DNA from: CAVVYV01 sp963752585
GTDB lineage: Bacteria; Actinomycetota; Thermoleophilia; Solirubrobacterales; 70-9
Reading direction: 5' to 3'
NCBI GenBank assembly: GCA_963752585.1
Contig: CAVVYV010000007.1
Span: forward strand, 415,893-479,892
DNA length: 64,000 bases
The translations under genes were made by a program, and so were the position numbers. Each line of letters begins with the position of its first letter. Positions within the stretch are counted from its first letter, which is position 1. The notes below the pieces were generated by a model. That model searched no databases and was not told where the DNA came from. It saw nothing but the letters and a program-made list of their open reading frames with translations. Of this stretch, positions 41,512 through 51,123 are shown piece by piece.

Positions 41512-41904
41512 CTACTCCTCGAAGCGACCCGTGGCGTCACGATCGCGGTCGTATCGTCTCGCGAGCGGAAACGGCGGCAACCAGGACTCGCGGCGGATGG
41601 TCCAGAGTTCGTAGGTCGGCATCAGCTGGTCAGGGGCGTCCAGGGATCCGAGGCTCACCTCGATCTCGTCGGCAGTGCGCGAGAAAACGGACGACCCGCA
41701 GCGGGGACAGAAGAACCGCCCGGCGTAGCCGCGCGTTTCGCCGTCGATCGACACCGCGCCTTCAGGGAACACCGCGGACGCGTGAAACAGCGCCCCATGA
41801 TGCTTGCGGCAGTCGAGACAGTGGCAAAGGCCGACCCGGTACGGGCGTCCCGACACCACGATTCGAACGTTGCCGCACAGGCAGCCGCCGGTGAAGCGGT
41901 CCAT
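41512..41904 (-). CDS. GFA-family zinc protein
   Basis: 130 residues, intact. Zinc motifs of the glutathione-dependent formaldehyde-activating enzyme fold: GGCLCGNVR, LCHCLDCRKHHG and RFFCPRCGSSVFSRT. The substrate-side FHASAVFPEGAVSIDG is typical. Most members of this large family do not act on formaldehyde and their substrates are unknown. It is a single gene between the PRC-barrel gene and the nan cluster. Confidence 0.9.
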   Translation of the reverse strand: MDRFTGGCLCGNVRIVVSGRPYRVGLCHCLDCRKHHGALFHASAVFPEGAVSIDGETRGYAGRFFCPRCGSSVFSRTADEIEVSLGSLDAPDQLMPTYELWTIRRESWLPPFPLARRYDRDRDATGRFEE

Positions 41905-41992
41905 GCTATGTCCCCTCTGAAGTCAGGCGGGCGGAACGCCTAGACCGAAGCCCGCTGTCATGCCAATGCCCGCGTGGCGTCGCGTTGCCCTC

Positions 41993-42025
41993 CCCCGGTC
42001 CGGCGCCGTCGGTGCCGGACCGGGG
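41993..42025 (-). terminator. Strong terminator-like hairpin after nanM
   Basis: CCCCGGTCCGGC (41993-42004), nine-base loop, GCCGGACCGGGG (42014-42025): a perfect 12-bp stem eight bases after the nanM stop on the minus strand. No long T-run follows. Confidence 0.65.
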
Positions 42026-42032
42026 CTGCGGA

Positions 42033-43191
42033 TCAATCGACGACCGTAACAGCCTCGCCGTCCCAGGTCAGCGCGAAGACCTCCGCGCGCGGCGTGCCCT
42101 CGCTGTCCTCGCCGCCGACGACGAGCAGACCCTCCGGCACCGCGAACGACGCGCCGTAGCCGAGGCCGTGCGGCATCGCGCCCGCCTGCTGCCACCCCGC
42201 GTCGGTCAGGGCATAGACCTCGGAGCGCCAGGTCTTCTTCAGCCCGTCGTGCGCGAACCACCTGCCCGCCTCGCTGTTCGCCCGCGCGCCGGGGAAGTTG
42301 GCGCCGCCCGCGACCAGCACCGCGCCGTCGACCGCCGCCGCATAGGCGCCCGCGAGGCCCTCCTGCACCGCCTCGCCCTCGGGCGCCGGCATCTCGGCCA
42401 GCTCCTGCCAGGTCGCGGCCTCGCCTTCGACGGCGACGGTCTTGACCTGCGGCGTTCGCAGCCCCGGCTTGATCTCGCCGCCGATGACGAGGAACGCGTC
42501 ATCGCCCTGCCCGACCACCGCCGGATCGCAGTTCGGCAGGTACGGGTTCTCTCCCAGCGTGCTCCAGCTGTTGGCCGCCGGATCGAACGCCAGCACCGCG
42601 TCGTTCCAGGCATAGGCCTCGGGCTCCCGGCCCATATAGGCCTCGACCAGCGCCTTGAAGCCCTCCGGATCCTTACTCCTTGTCGGTGGCCGCGACGTCG
42701 GCCAGGTAGGTGTCGAACTGCGCCTTGTTGTAGCCGCCGATGATGGCGATCCGTCCGTCCGACAGCGCGAGCGCCTTGGCTCCCGACAGCCCGGCCGGCG
42801 TCGTGGTGTCGACCGTCGACCAGGTGTCCGCCTCGGTGTCGTAGACGTGGACGGTGTCGAAGATGATCGGCGACGCGGCGTCCGGAGTCGGCTTGCCGTT
42901 GCCGCTGAAGACGTAGATCCGGCTTCCCGACGCCGCCGCCGCCGCGCCGCTGGTCGCCGGCCCGTCGAAGGCCGCGCGCCTGACCCAGCCTTCGGACGGG
43001 TCCGCCAGGTCGAGCGAGAAGAAGTCGGTCCCGGCCGAGCCGAGGCCCACATAGGCGGTGTCGCCGACGCGCGCGGCGATACCGCTCTTCACGCCCACCG
43101 GCAGGTCGGGCCAGCGGCCGTCAGCCATCGCCGCGGTCCCCGCGGTCGTCGCGCCGATCGCCAGCACGCTCACAAACGCCTTCAGGATCAT
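42033..43191 (-). CDS. nanM: Kelch-type N-acetylneuraminate epimerase, NanM-like (frameshifted)
   Basis: Periplasmic mutarotase that converts alpha to beta sialic acid before uptake, if the assignment is right. A Sec signal (VSVLAIGATTAGTAAMADG) precedes kelch blades such as GVKSGIAARVGDTAYVGLGSAGTDFFSLDL, RIYVFSGNGKPTPD, IIGGYNKAQFDTYLAD, DDAFLVIGGEIKPGLRTPQVK and LLVVGGEDSEGTPRAEVFAL, matching the E. coli NanM pattern. One break near 42675 makes a false stop. About 385 residues. It lies 28 bases after nanEK on the same strand. Confidence 0.85.
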
Positions 43192-43219
43192 GCACGTCCT
43201 CCTCCAGATTTGGTTTCAT

Positions 43220-44764
43220 TCAGTCAGCCAGGTTGGCCGCGCCGATGATGCCGGCGTCGACGCCGAGCTCGGCGCGGGCGAGCACCGGCACGATGATCGC
43301 GGGATACGCCCCGAGCGCCGCCTCCAGCCGCGCGAGAAACCCCTCGGCCAGCCCGACGCCACCGCCGATCACGACGCGGTCGGGGTCGAGGACCGCCTGC
43401 AGCCCGGCGATCGCGGCCGCCAGCTCGTCGGCCGCTTTCATCAGGATGCCGTCCGCCCAGGGCTCGCCCGCGCGCGCCGCGGCGAAGACCGCCGGAGCGT
43501 CGGCGTCCCGGCCCAGGCCCTTCGCCGCCGCCGCGATGCCGAAGCCCGACGCCGAGGCCTCGAGCCGGACGAACCTGTCCTGCCCCGGCCGCGGGCTCTG
43601 GCCGACGCTGCCGGCGATGCCGCGGGCGCCGCGCAGCAGCCGGCCGCCGAGCACGATGCCGCCGCCGATGCCGCTCGAGATGGTCAGGAACACCATGTCG
43701 CGGTTGCGCCCGGCGCCGAAGCGATACTCGCCCCAGGCCGCGGCCTGCGCGTCGTTGACCACCTCCACCGCCGTGCCGAGCGCGTCGCCGAGATGCCGCC
43801 CGAGCGGAAAGCCGGCCGGGATCGCCAGCGTGCCGGGGTTGAGCGACGACCAGTCGCCATCGACCACCGCCCCGGTCACCGCCGCGGCCACCCGCCCGTA
43901 GCCGCCGCGCCAGTCGGCGGCGAGGCCGGCCACTCCGTCGATCCACCCGGCCGCGCCGATCTCCCGCGCCGTCGGTACGGTCCGCCGGTCCAGGACCTCG
44001 CGGCCGCGGACCAGCGCGGCGAGCGTCTTGGTGCCGCCGATGTCGAACGCCAGCGCCGGCCGCTCCGGCAGCGCCGCCGCCTCGACCGCTTCCCGGAACC
44101 ATCCCACGATATGCTCGGGCCGGGTGATCGCCGAGCCGACCACCACCGCCGTCGCCCCGGCCCGGATCGCGGCGGCGGCGAGCGGCGGCGCGTTGTAGCG
44201 CCCCTCGGCGAGCACCGGCACGCCCAGCCCGGCGCATCGTGCGACAAGGCCGAGATCGGGCCCCTCCGGTGCGGGCCCGGGGCCGGTATAGCCGGACATG
44301 GTGGTGCCGACGATGTCGGCGCCGGCGGCGATCGCCGCCCGCGCCTCGCCCTCGGTCGCGATGTCCGCCATCGCCACCGCGCCGCGCGCCTTGACCGCGG
44401 CGATCAGCGCGCCCGACGGCACCGGCCGCGGCCGGTCGGTCGCGTCCACCGCGACGACGGCGGCGCCGGCGTCCAGCAGCGCCGCGACATCCTCCAGGAA
44501 CGGGGTGATCCGCACCGCGCTGTCGGCGAGGTCGCGCTTGATCAGGCCGATGACCGGCAGCGGGCAGGCCCGCACGACGGCGGCGACGTTGCGCGCGCCC
44601 TCGATCCTCAGCCCGGCCGCGCCGGCGGCCTGCGCCGCCAGCGCATAGGCGACGATCGCCTCGACGGTATCGAGCGGCCCGTCCGGCACCGGCTGGCAGG
44701 ACACCACCAGCCTGCCGCGCAGCCGGGAAAGCAGCTCGGCCGTGCCCGGCGATGCGCCTGTCAT
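43220..44764 (-). CDS. nanEK: NanE-NanK fusion: ManNAc-6-P epimerase and ManNAc kinase
   Basis: 514 residues, intact. Residues 1-230 are the NanE barrel: RGRLVVSCQPVPDGPLD at the start, GLIKRDLADSAVRITPF, VVAVDATDRPRP, GTTMSGYTG and VLAEGRYNAPPLAAAAI. Residues 235-514 are a ROK sugar kinase: ALAFDIGGTKTLAAL, VNDAQAAAWGEYRFG, LTISSGIGGGIVLGGRLLRGARGIAGSVGQ and VIGGGVGLAEG. The zinc site of many ROK kinases is not evident. Together the halves turn N-acetylmannosamine into GlcNAc-6-P. It is divergent from nanR, with the shared operator between. Confidence 0.93.
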   Translation of the reverse strand: MTGASPGTAELLSRLRGRLVVSCQPVPDGPLDTVEAIVAYALAAQAAGAAGLRIEGARNVAAVVRACPLPVIGLIKRDLADSAVRITPFLEDVAALLDAGAAVVAVDATDRPRPVPSGALIAAVKARGAVAMADIATEGEARAAIAAGADIVGTTMSGYTGPGPAPEGPDLGLVARCAGLGVPVLAEGRYNAPPLAAAAIRAGATAVVVGSAITRPEHIVGWFREAVEAAALPERPALAFDIGGTKTLAALVRGREVLDRRTVPTAREIGAAGWIDGVAGLAADWRGGYGRVAAAVTGAVVDGDWSSLNPGTLAIPAGFPLGRHLGDALGTAVEVVNDAQAAAWGEYRFGAGRNRDMVFLTISSGIGGGIVLGGRLLRGARGIAGSVGQSPRPGQDRFVRLEASASGFGIAAAAKGLGRDADAPAVFAAARAGEPWADGILMKAADELAAAIAGLQAVLDPDRVVIGGGVGLAEGFLARLEAALGAYPAIIVPVLARAELGVDAGIIGAANLAD

Positions 44765-44810
44765 GCGGAAGGCCCTCCCGATTCGATGCGTCGGATCTCG
44801 GATTACCCGG

Positions 44811-44845
44811 TTGACAGATATCCTACAAGTGGATATCCAATATCC
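44811..44845 (+). promoter_or_regulatory. nan operon promoter with three GGATAT-type operator repeats
   Basis: TTGACA (44811-44816), 17-base spacer, TATCCA (44834-44839): a good sigma-70 promoter toward nanR. ATATCC occurs at 44818, 44833 and 44840, that is, three GGATAT repeats on the other strand overlapping the spacer and -10. E. coli NanR binds three tandem GGTATA repeats, so this is probably its counterpart here, controlling both nanEK-nanM and its own operon. Confidence 0.7.
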
Positions 44846-44864
44846 ATCACGAAGGGGTCCGACC

Positions 44865-45592
44865 TTGATTCCGATCAGTCCGCTCAAGAAGGCGCCGTCG
44901 CTGCACGTCTCGGTCCAGGAAAGCCTGCGCGCCTATATCGTCGAGAACCGGCTCGAGGCCGGCGCGCCGCTGCCGCCGGAGGGCGAGCTTGCGCAGCAGC
45001 TCGGCGTCAGCCGCAACTCGGTGCGCGAGGGCGTCAAGGCGCTCGAATTCGCTCGGCGTGCTCGAGATGCGCCGCGGCGTCGGCGTCTTCGTCAAGGCGT
45101 TCTCCTTCGAGCCGCTGCTCGCCAACCTCACCTACGGGCTCGGCGACGCGCTCACCCAGATCGCGGACGTGATCGCCGTGCGCCGGGGGCTGGAGGTCGG
45201 GATGATCGACGCCGCGCTGGAGCGGATCGGCCCCGACGACATCCGCGACCTGCGCGAGACGCTCGAGGCGATGCGCGGCCACGCCGAGCGCGGCGAAGTC
45301 CTTCCCCGAAGCGGACCGGCAGTTCCACCGTCTGCTGTTCCGCTGCCTCGACAATGGCGTCCTCACGCGCCTGATCGAGGTGTTCTGGACCGCCTTCTAC
45401 GAGGCGTCGAACTTCGCCGACCTCGGCAACCCCGACCCGATGCAGACCTGGCGCGACCATGTCGCCATCGTCGACGCGCTCGAGGCCCGCGACCTCGCCG
45501 CCGCCCGCGACCGCCTCGACAAGCACTACGCGGGGATCACCGGGGTGATCGCCTTCAACAAGTCCGCCATATCCAACGGGAGGAACCCATGA
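44865..45592 (+). CDS. nanR: GntR/FadR-type regulator, NanR-like (frameshifted)
   Basis: About 242 residues. A winged helix-turn-helix (ESLRAYIVENRLEAGAPLPPEGELAQQLGVSRNSVREGVKALE) is followed, after an indel near 45052, by LGVLEMRRGVGVFVK and an FCD ligand domain: VIAVRRGLEVGMIDAALE, FHRLLFRCLDNGVLTRLIEVFW and HVAIVDALEARDLAAARDRLDKHYAG, with the metal-binding Asp and His pattern. A second indel near 45300. TTG start at 44865 follows AAGGGG. The TGA overlaps the ATG of the binding protein gene. Confidence 0.87.
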
Positions 45593-47171
45593 GACTCAGG
45601 ACGTTCACTTCGGCGCTGGCGCTCACCGCCGCGCTCTTCGCCACCTCGGCGCTGACGCTGCCGGCGGCGGCGCAGGACGCATCGACCATCTCCGGCGGCT
45701 TCGACGTCGGCCCCGGCGGCCTGCAGGGCAACTTCAACCCGCTCGCCGCCACCTCCGGCTTCACCTGGCTCAGCACCTACTTCGAGCCGCTGGTGATCTA
45801 CAACGCCGAGCTGACCGAGGTGGTCGGTGCGCTCGCCGAGTCCTTCGAGATCAGCGACGACCAGCTGACCTACACCTTCAAGCTGGCCGACGCCAAATGG
45901 CACGACGGCGAGCCCTTCACCGCCGAGGACGTGAAGTTCACCATCGACCTCGCCAGGAACGACAAGACCGGCTCGGTCTTCGCCGCCCGCCTCGGCGCGA
46001 TCGCCTCGGTCGAGACGCCCGACGAGCGCACCGTCGTCATCACCCTCAGCGCGCCGACGGCGAGCATGACCGACACGCTGACCAAGCTGATGATGCTGCC
46101 CGAGCACGCGCTCGCGGCGATCCCGGCCGAGGAGCTCGCCAAGAACGCCTGGTGGTCGACCACGCCGATCGGCACCGGCCCCTTCAAGTTCGTCCAGTAC
46201 GCCACCGACCAGTATGTCGAGCTCGCCGCCAACCCCGACTACCGCGGCGGCGCGCCTAAGGTCGAGCGGCTGATCAACCGCTTCTTCGAGGACCCCGCCG
46301 CTGCGATCGCAGCGCTCCGCGCCGGCGAGATCCAGTTCACCTACGTCGAACTCGACCGACGTCTCGACCTTCGCCGACGACGACGCCTTCCGGGTGATCG
46401 AGGGCGCGAGCTACGTGGTCAACTACTTCGGCTTCAACCAGCAGATGCCGCTCTGGCAGGACCTGCGCGTGCGCCAGGCGTTCATGCACGCCATCAACCG
46501 CGACGCCATCATCGCCAGCCTCTACGGCGGCGCCGCGGTGCCGGCCAACTGCGTCTACACCGCCGAGGCGCTGGTGCCCGCCGAGATCGAGGCCTACGCC
46601 TACGACCCGGAAAAGGCCAAGGCGCTGCTCGAGGAAGCCGGCTGGGCCGAGATCAACGGCGACAAGCCGATCGAGGTCATCACCTACTACGGCTCGCCGC
46701 TGGTCGCGAACGTTCTCGCCGCGTCGCAGGCGATGCTCGCCCAGGTCGGCATCAACATCGTGCCGCGCGCCGTCGACACGCCGACCTACAACAGCATCGT
46801 CTTCTCGGAGAACTACGACCAGTTCCCGATGGTCTTCGCCGGGCTGCAGAACGGCCCCGACGCCAGCAACATCAACATCGGCCTGAACGAGAAGCAGATC
46901 CCGCCCGCCGGCGCCAACATCATGCGCATCCAGATGCCGGAGGTCACCGCCGCGCTCGACGCCGCGCTCGGCCGAGACCGACGCCGCCGCGCGCGACGCC
47001 CGCTACCAGGAGGTCTGCAAGGCGACCAACGCCAACCTGCCCTGGGCGACGATGTGGGTGGCGAACCGCTACGGCGTCGCCTCGTCGAGCCTCGCGGACT
47101 TCGTCTGGACCCCGGCCCCGGCCGGCGGCCCCTACGAGGCGCACCCCGAGAAGTGGGCGATCGCCGAGTGA
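45589..47171 (+). CDS. Family 5 binding protein of the nan cluster, SatA-like (frameshifted)
   Basis: Periplasmic binding protein, about 527 residues. Signal: ALALTAALFATSALTLPAAAQD. Family stretch: SFEISDDQLTYTFKLADAKWHDGEPFTAEDVKFTIDLAR; then NYFGFNQQMPLWQDLRVRQAFMHAINRDAIIASLYGG and YDPEKAKALLEEAGW. Indels near 46355 and 46970. Dipeptide-class importers that carry sialic acid (SatABCD of Haemophilus ducreyi) are the precedent; here nanEK, nanM, nanA and nanR all surround it. Ligand is inferred from context. Confidence 0.85.
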
Positions 47172-47199
47172 TCGGCACCGCAATCGCCGCATGACCGAT

Positions 47200-47287
47200 G
47201 GGATACCGGAACGGCGCGTGCTCCTCCCTGCGCGCTTCCGGGCCGGTATCCCTACCCGGAGGGCGGCCGCAGCCGCTGCCGCCCTCC
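47200..47287 (+). promoter_or_regulatory. Two hairpins between binding protein and permease genes
   Basis: Hairpin 1: GGGATACCGG (47200-47209) with CCGGTATCCC (47243-47252), with extra GCGCG/CGCGC pairing inside. Hairpin 2: GGAGGGCGGC (47258-47267) with GCCGCCCTCC (47278-47287). Both are perfect. Such structures commonly protect the upstream message or cut read-through, giving more binding protein than permease. Confidence 0.6.
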
Positions 47288-47318
47288 ATCACCCTCCCTC
47301 AGACCGGGTGCCGACGCC

Positions 47319-48280
47319 ATGCTCCGATACACCCTGCATCGCCTGATCATCGGCGCCGGCATGCTGCTCGCGCTGACCGTGCTGATCTTCGTCCTGCTGC
47401 AGCTCGACCCCCGGCGACCCGATCGACGCCTATCTCGACCCCAACGTCTCCATCTCGCAGGCCGAGATGGACGCGCTGCGCGCCCGCCTCGGCCTCGACC
47501 GGCCGCTGCCGGTGCAGTACTTCGCCTGGCTCGGCCAGGCCGTCCAGGGCAACCTCGGCTACTCGCTGCAGCGCTTCAACGAGCCGGTCGCCGGCCTCAT
47601 CGCCGCCCGCATCGGGCCGACGCTCCTGCTGATGGGCGCGGCGATCCTGATCGCCATCGTCGTCGGCATCGTCGCCGGCATCATCGGCGCGGTCCGGCGC
47701 AACACCCTGCCGGACCTCTCGCTCTCGGTCCTCGCGCTCCTCGGCATCTCGAGCCCGGCCTTCCTCACCGCGCTCCTCGGCCTTTACGTCTTCTCGGTCC
47801 GGCTCGGCTGGGTGCCCTCGGGGGGCATGCTGACCCCGGCCGCCGCCTTCTCGGTCGGCGACCTCCTGCACCACCTGATCCTGCCGGCGGTCGTGCTCTC
47901 CGATCGGGTATGCCGCGCTGATCATGCGCTACATGCGCGCGTCGCTCCTCGAGGTGCTGAACCAGGACTACGTCCGCACCGCCCGCGCCAAGGGCGTCAA
48001 GGAGTTCTGGGTCATCACCAAGCACGCGCTGCGCAACGCTCTCTTGCCGGTCGTCACCCTGATCGGCTCGACGATCGGCCTCGCCGTCGGCGGCGCGATC
48101 TTCGTCGAGAGCGTCTTCACCTGGCCCGGCATGGGCCTCCTGCTGGTCAACGCCGTCGAGACCCGCGACTACCCGGTGATCATGGGCGCGACCCTCGTGA
48201 TCGGCGCCGGCGTGATCGTCGTCAACATCCTGACCGACCTCGTCTACGCGGAGATCGATCCGCGCATCAAGGTGGCCTGA
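47319..48280 (+). CDS. ABC permease of the nan cluster, SatB/DppB type (frameshifted)
   Basis: About 320 residues. N-terminus LRYTLHRLIIGAGMLLALTVLIFVLLQL is typical, with DALRARLGLDRPLPVQYFAWLGQAVQGNLGYSLQ. Coupling loop ASLLEVLNQDYVRTARAKGVKEFWVITKHALRNALLPV. End GATLVIGAGVIVVNILTDLVYAEIDPRIKVA. Breaks near 47412 and 47903. The next permease starts two bases after its TGA. Confidence 0.92.
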
Positions 48281-48281
48281 C

Positions 48282-49155
48282 ATGAGCGTCCTCACCCTCT
48301 CCTCCTCCGGCCCGCTGGCGCGCGCGATCAACCGCTTCACCGAGAACCGCGCCGCCCTCGTCGGCCTCGCCATCCTCGCGCCGATGCTCATCGCGATCCT
48401 CAGCTACCCGCTCTGGCTCCCCTTCAGGCCCAACGACATCGACCTCCTGGCGATGAACTCCGCCCCCTCCGCCAAGCACTGGTTCGGCGCCGACGGCGTC
48501 GGCCGCGACGTCCTCGCCCGCACCCTCGAAGGCGGCCGCATCTCGCTCATGGTCGCGGTCGTCGTCCGTGATCCTCTCGACAACCATCGGCTTCCTCGTC
48601 GGCGCGATCTCGGCCTTCGGCGGCCGCTGGGCCGACGCCATCGCCATGCGCTCGGTCGACCTCGCCATGACCCTGCCGCCGGTGATCTTCCTCCTCGTGC
48701 TCGCCTCGATCATCGGCTCCGGCATCTGGTCCACCGTCGTCGTCATCGCGCTCCTCTCCTGGCCGGTCCTGTCGCGGATGATCCGCGCCCGCCTGCTCGA
48801 GCTCCGCGAGCGCGACTTCGTCATGGCCTCGCGCGGCATGGGCGCCGGGCTCGGGCACCTGCTCTTCCGCCACGGCCTGCCGAACTCGATCGACATCCTC
48901 GTCGTCTACGCGACGCTGCAGGTGGCGAACGCCATCCTGCTCGAGGCCGGCCTCTCCTTCCTCGGCCTCGGCGTGCCGCCGCCCGCGGCGAGCTGGGGCA
49001 ACATGCTGAACGCGGCGCGCTCCACCGCGGTGCTCGAGCAGTTCCCCTGGCAGTGGCTGTTCCCCGGCGCCGCGCTGGTGCTGGCGGTGCTCGCGATCAA
49101 CTTCATCGGCGACGGTCTGAGGGATGCCTTCGACCCGCGCGCGGAACTGGGCTGA
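48282..49155 (+). CDS. ABC permease of the nan cluster, SatC/DppC type (frameshifted)
   Basis: About 291 residues. The N-terminal part has NRFTENRAALVGLAILAPMLIAIL and HWFGADGVGRDVLARTLEGGRISLMVAVV; after one break near 48567 follow STTIGFLVGAISAFGGRWADAIAMRSVDLAMTLPPVIFLLVLASIIG, the loop ERDFVMASRGMGAGLGHLLFRHGLPNSI and GLSFLGLGVPPPAASWGNML. End FIGDGLRDAFDPRAELG. Coupled to the gene before it; nanA follows 17 bases later. Confidence 0.92.
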
Positions 49156-49172
49156 AAAGAGAAAGAACCATC

Positions 49173-50090
49173 ATGTCGAAATTCTTCGGTGTCGTGCCCC
49201 CGGTCGTCACCCCGCTCAACCCCGACTTCAGCATCGACTACCCGTCCTACGCCCGGGTGCTCGAATACCTGATCGAGGGCGGCTGCCACGGCCTCTTCGT
49301 GCTCGGCTCGACCAGCGAGGTCGTCTTCATCGGCGAGGCCGCCCGGCGCGAGATCCTCGAATTCACCGTCGACAAGGTGAACGGCCGCGTGCCGGTGATC
49401 GCCGGCGTCATCGACCCGACCACCGACCGGGTGATCGGCCACGCCAAGACCGCCCAGGCGGCCGGGGTGGACGCCGTGGTCGTCACCGCGCCCTTCTACA
49501 CCATCACCGACCAGAACGAGGTCCTCGACCACTTCCGCTACGTCAAGGACGCGGTCGACGTGCCGATCGTCGCCTACGACATCCCGGTCTGCGTGCACAC
49601 CAAGCTCGCGCGCAAGACCGTGGTGCAGCTCGCGGGCGAGGGCGCGATCGTCGGCCTCAAGGACTCCTCCGGCGACGACGGCAACTTCCGCTACGCGCTC
49701 CTCGACCTCGCCGCCACCCCGGACGTCTTCCTGATGACCGGCTCCGAGATCGTCGTCGACAACGCGCTGATGATGGGCGCGCACGGCGTCGTCCCCGGCC
49801 TCGCCAACGTCGACCCCAAGGGCTACGTCCGGCTCTGGGACGCCGCCCAGCGCGGCGACTGGGCGGCGGCGCGCGCCGAGCAGGAGCGGCTCTGCCGCCT
49901 CTTCGAGATCGTCTGGGTCGCCGCCGGCCGGGTCAGCGGCGGCGCCACCGGCGTCGGCGGCTTCAAGACCGCCATGCGCAGCCTCGGCGTGATCGACACC
50001 AACGTCATGGCCCGGCCGCGCGCGCCGCTCAACGACGGCGAGGCCCGCGGCGTCGACGCCATCCTCCGCTCCGTCGGGCTCTTGACCTGA
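49173..50090 (+). CDS. nanA: DapA-family aldolase, probable N-acetylneuraminate lyase
   Basis: 305 residues, intact. TIM-barrel aldolase of the DHDPS/NAL family. GLFVLGSTSEVVFIG holds the substrate-carboxylate loop; IVAYDIPVCVHTKL gives the catalytic Tyr; IVGLKDSSGDDGNFRYAL gives the Schiff-base Lys. The cluster context (NanM, NanEK, NanR, importer) points to cleavage of sialic acid into pyruvate and N-acetylmannosamine, which NanK then uses. Sequence alone cannot exclude another 2-keto acid aldolase. It is set inside the transporter operon, between permease and ATPase genes. Confidence 0.8.
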   Translation: MSKFFGVVPPVVTPLNPDFSIDYPSYARVLEYLIEGGCHGLFVLGSTSEVVFIGEAARREILEFTVDKVNGRVPVIAGVIDPTTDRVIGHAKTAQAAGVDAVVVTAPFYTITDQNEVLDHFRYVKDAVDVPIVAYDIPVCVHTKLARKTVVQLAGEGAIVGLKDSSGDDGNFRYALLDLAATPDVFLMTGSEIVVDNALMMGAHGVVPGLANVDPKGYVRLWDAAQRGDWAAARAEQERLCRLFEIVWVAAGRVSGGATGVGGFKTAMRSLGVIDTNVMARPRAPLNDGEARGVDAILRSVGLLT

Positions 50091-50091
50091 G

Positions 50092-51123
50092 ATGAACGCC
50101 ATGGCCACCGGCACCGAGCCCATCCTCGACATCAAGGGCCTGCGCACCGTCTTCCGCGTGCGCGGCGGCGCGATCACCGCGGTCAACGACCTCGACCTCG
50201 TGGTCCACCCCGGCGAGACAGTCGCGCTCGTCGGCGAGTCGGGCTCGGGCAAGTCGGTGACCAGCCTGTCGGTGATGCGCCTCCTCGCCCGCAAGGTCGG
50301 CGCGATCGACGCCGGTTCCATGATGTTCCGCGGCAAGGACGGCAGGGCGCGCGACCTCGTGGCGCTCGACGAGGAGGCGATGCGCCGCATCCGCGGCGAC
50401 GACATCGCCATGGTGTTCCAGGAGCCGATGACCAGCCTCAACCCGGTCTACACCATCGGCGACCAGATCTCCGAGCCGATCCGCGTCCACCGCGGCACCG
50501 GCAAGCGCGCGGCGCTCGACGCCGCGATTGCCCTCCTCGACAAGGTCGGCATCCCCGACCCGCGCCGCCGCGCCGGCCAGTACCCGCACGAGCTCTCCGG
50601 CGGCATGCGCCAGCGCGCCACCATCGCCATGGCGCTCGCCTGCGACCCGGTGCTCTTGATCGCCGACGAGCCGACCACCGCGCTCGACGTGACCATCCAG
50701 GCCCAGATCCTCGACCTGATGCAGAAGCTCCAGCAGGACACCGGCATGGGCATGCTCTTCGTCACCCACAACCTCGGCGTCGTCGCCGAGATCGCCCACC
50801 GCGTCGCGGTGATGTACGCGGGCCGCGTCGTCGAGGACGGGCCGGTGGCGGAGGTGTTCCGCAACCCGCGCCACCCCTACACCGTCGGCCTGCTGAAATC
50901 GATGCCGAAGCTCGGCGACGCCACCCGCATGAAGGCGGCCGGCGAGAAGCTCGCCGCCATCCCCGGCATGGTGCCGAGCCTGCGCGCCATGCCCCCCGGC
51001 TGCGCCTTCGCCCCGCGCTGCCCCTGGGCCATCGACGCCTGCCGCGCCGCCGTCCCGGCGCTGGAGCAGGTCACATCCCAGCACCGCAGCCGCTGCATCC
51101 GCTGGCAGGAGGTCCACCCATGA
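50092..51123 (+). CDS. ABC ATPase of the nan cluster, DppD type
   Basis: 343 residues, intact. Walker A GESGSGKSVTSLSVMRLLA, Q-loop MVFQEPMTSLNPVYTIG, signature LSGGMRQRATIAMAL, Walker B LLIADEPTTALDV, switch LFVTHNLGVVAE. The C-terminal extension PGCAFAPRCPWAIDAC is the cysteine-bearing tail of the dipeptide class, which holds a 4Fe-4S cluster in some members. The ATG lies one base after the nanA stop; its end overlaps the next ATG (ATGA). Confidence 0.94.
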   Translation: MNAMATGTEPILDIKGLRTVFRVRGGAITAVNDLDLVVHPGETVALVGESGSGKSVTSLSVMRLLARKVGAIDAGSMMFRGKDGRARDLVALDEEAMRRIRGDDIAMVFQEPMTSLNPVYTIGDQISEPIRVHRGTGKRAALDAAIALLDKVGIPDPRRRAGQYPHELSGGMRQRATIAMALACDPVLLIADEPTTALDVTIQAQILDLMQKLQQDTGMGMLFVTHNLGVVAEIAHRVAVMYAGRVVEDGPVAEVFRNPRHPYTVGLLKSMPKLGDATRMKAAGEKLAAIPGMVPSLRAMPPGCAFAPRCPWAIDACRAAVPALEQVTSQHRSRCIRWQEVHP

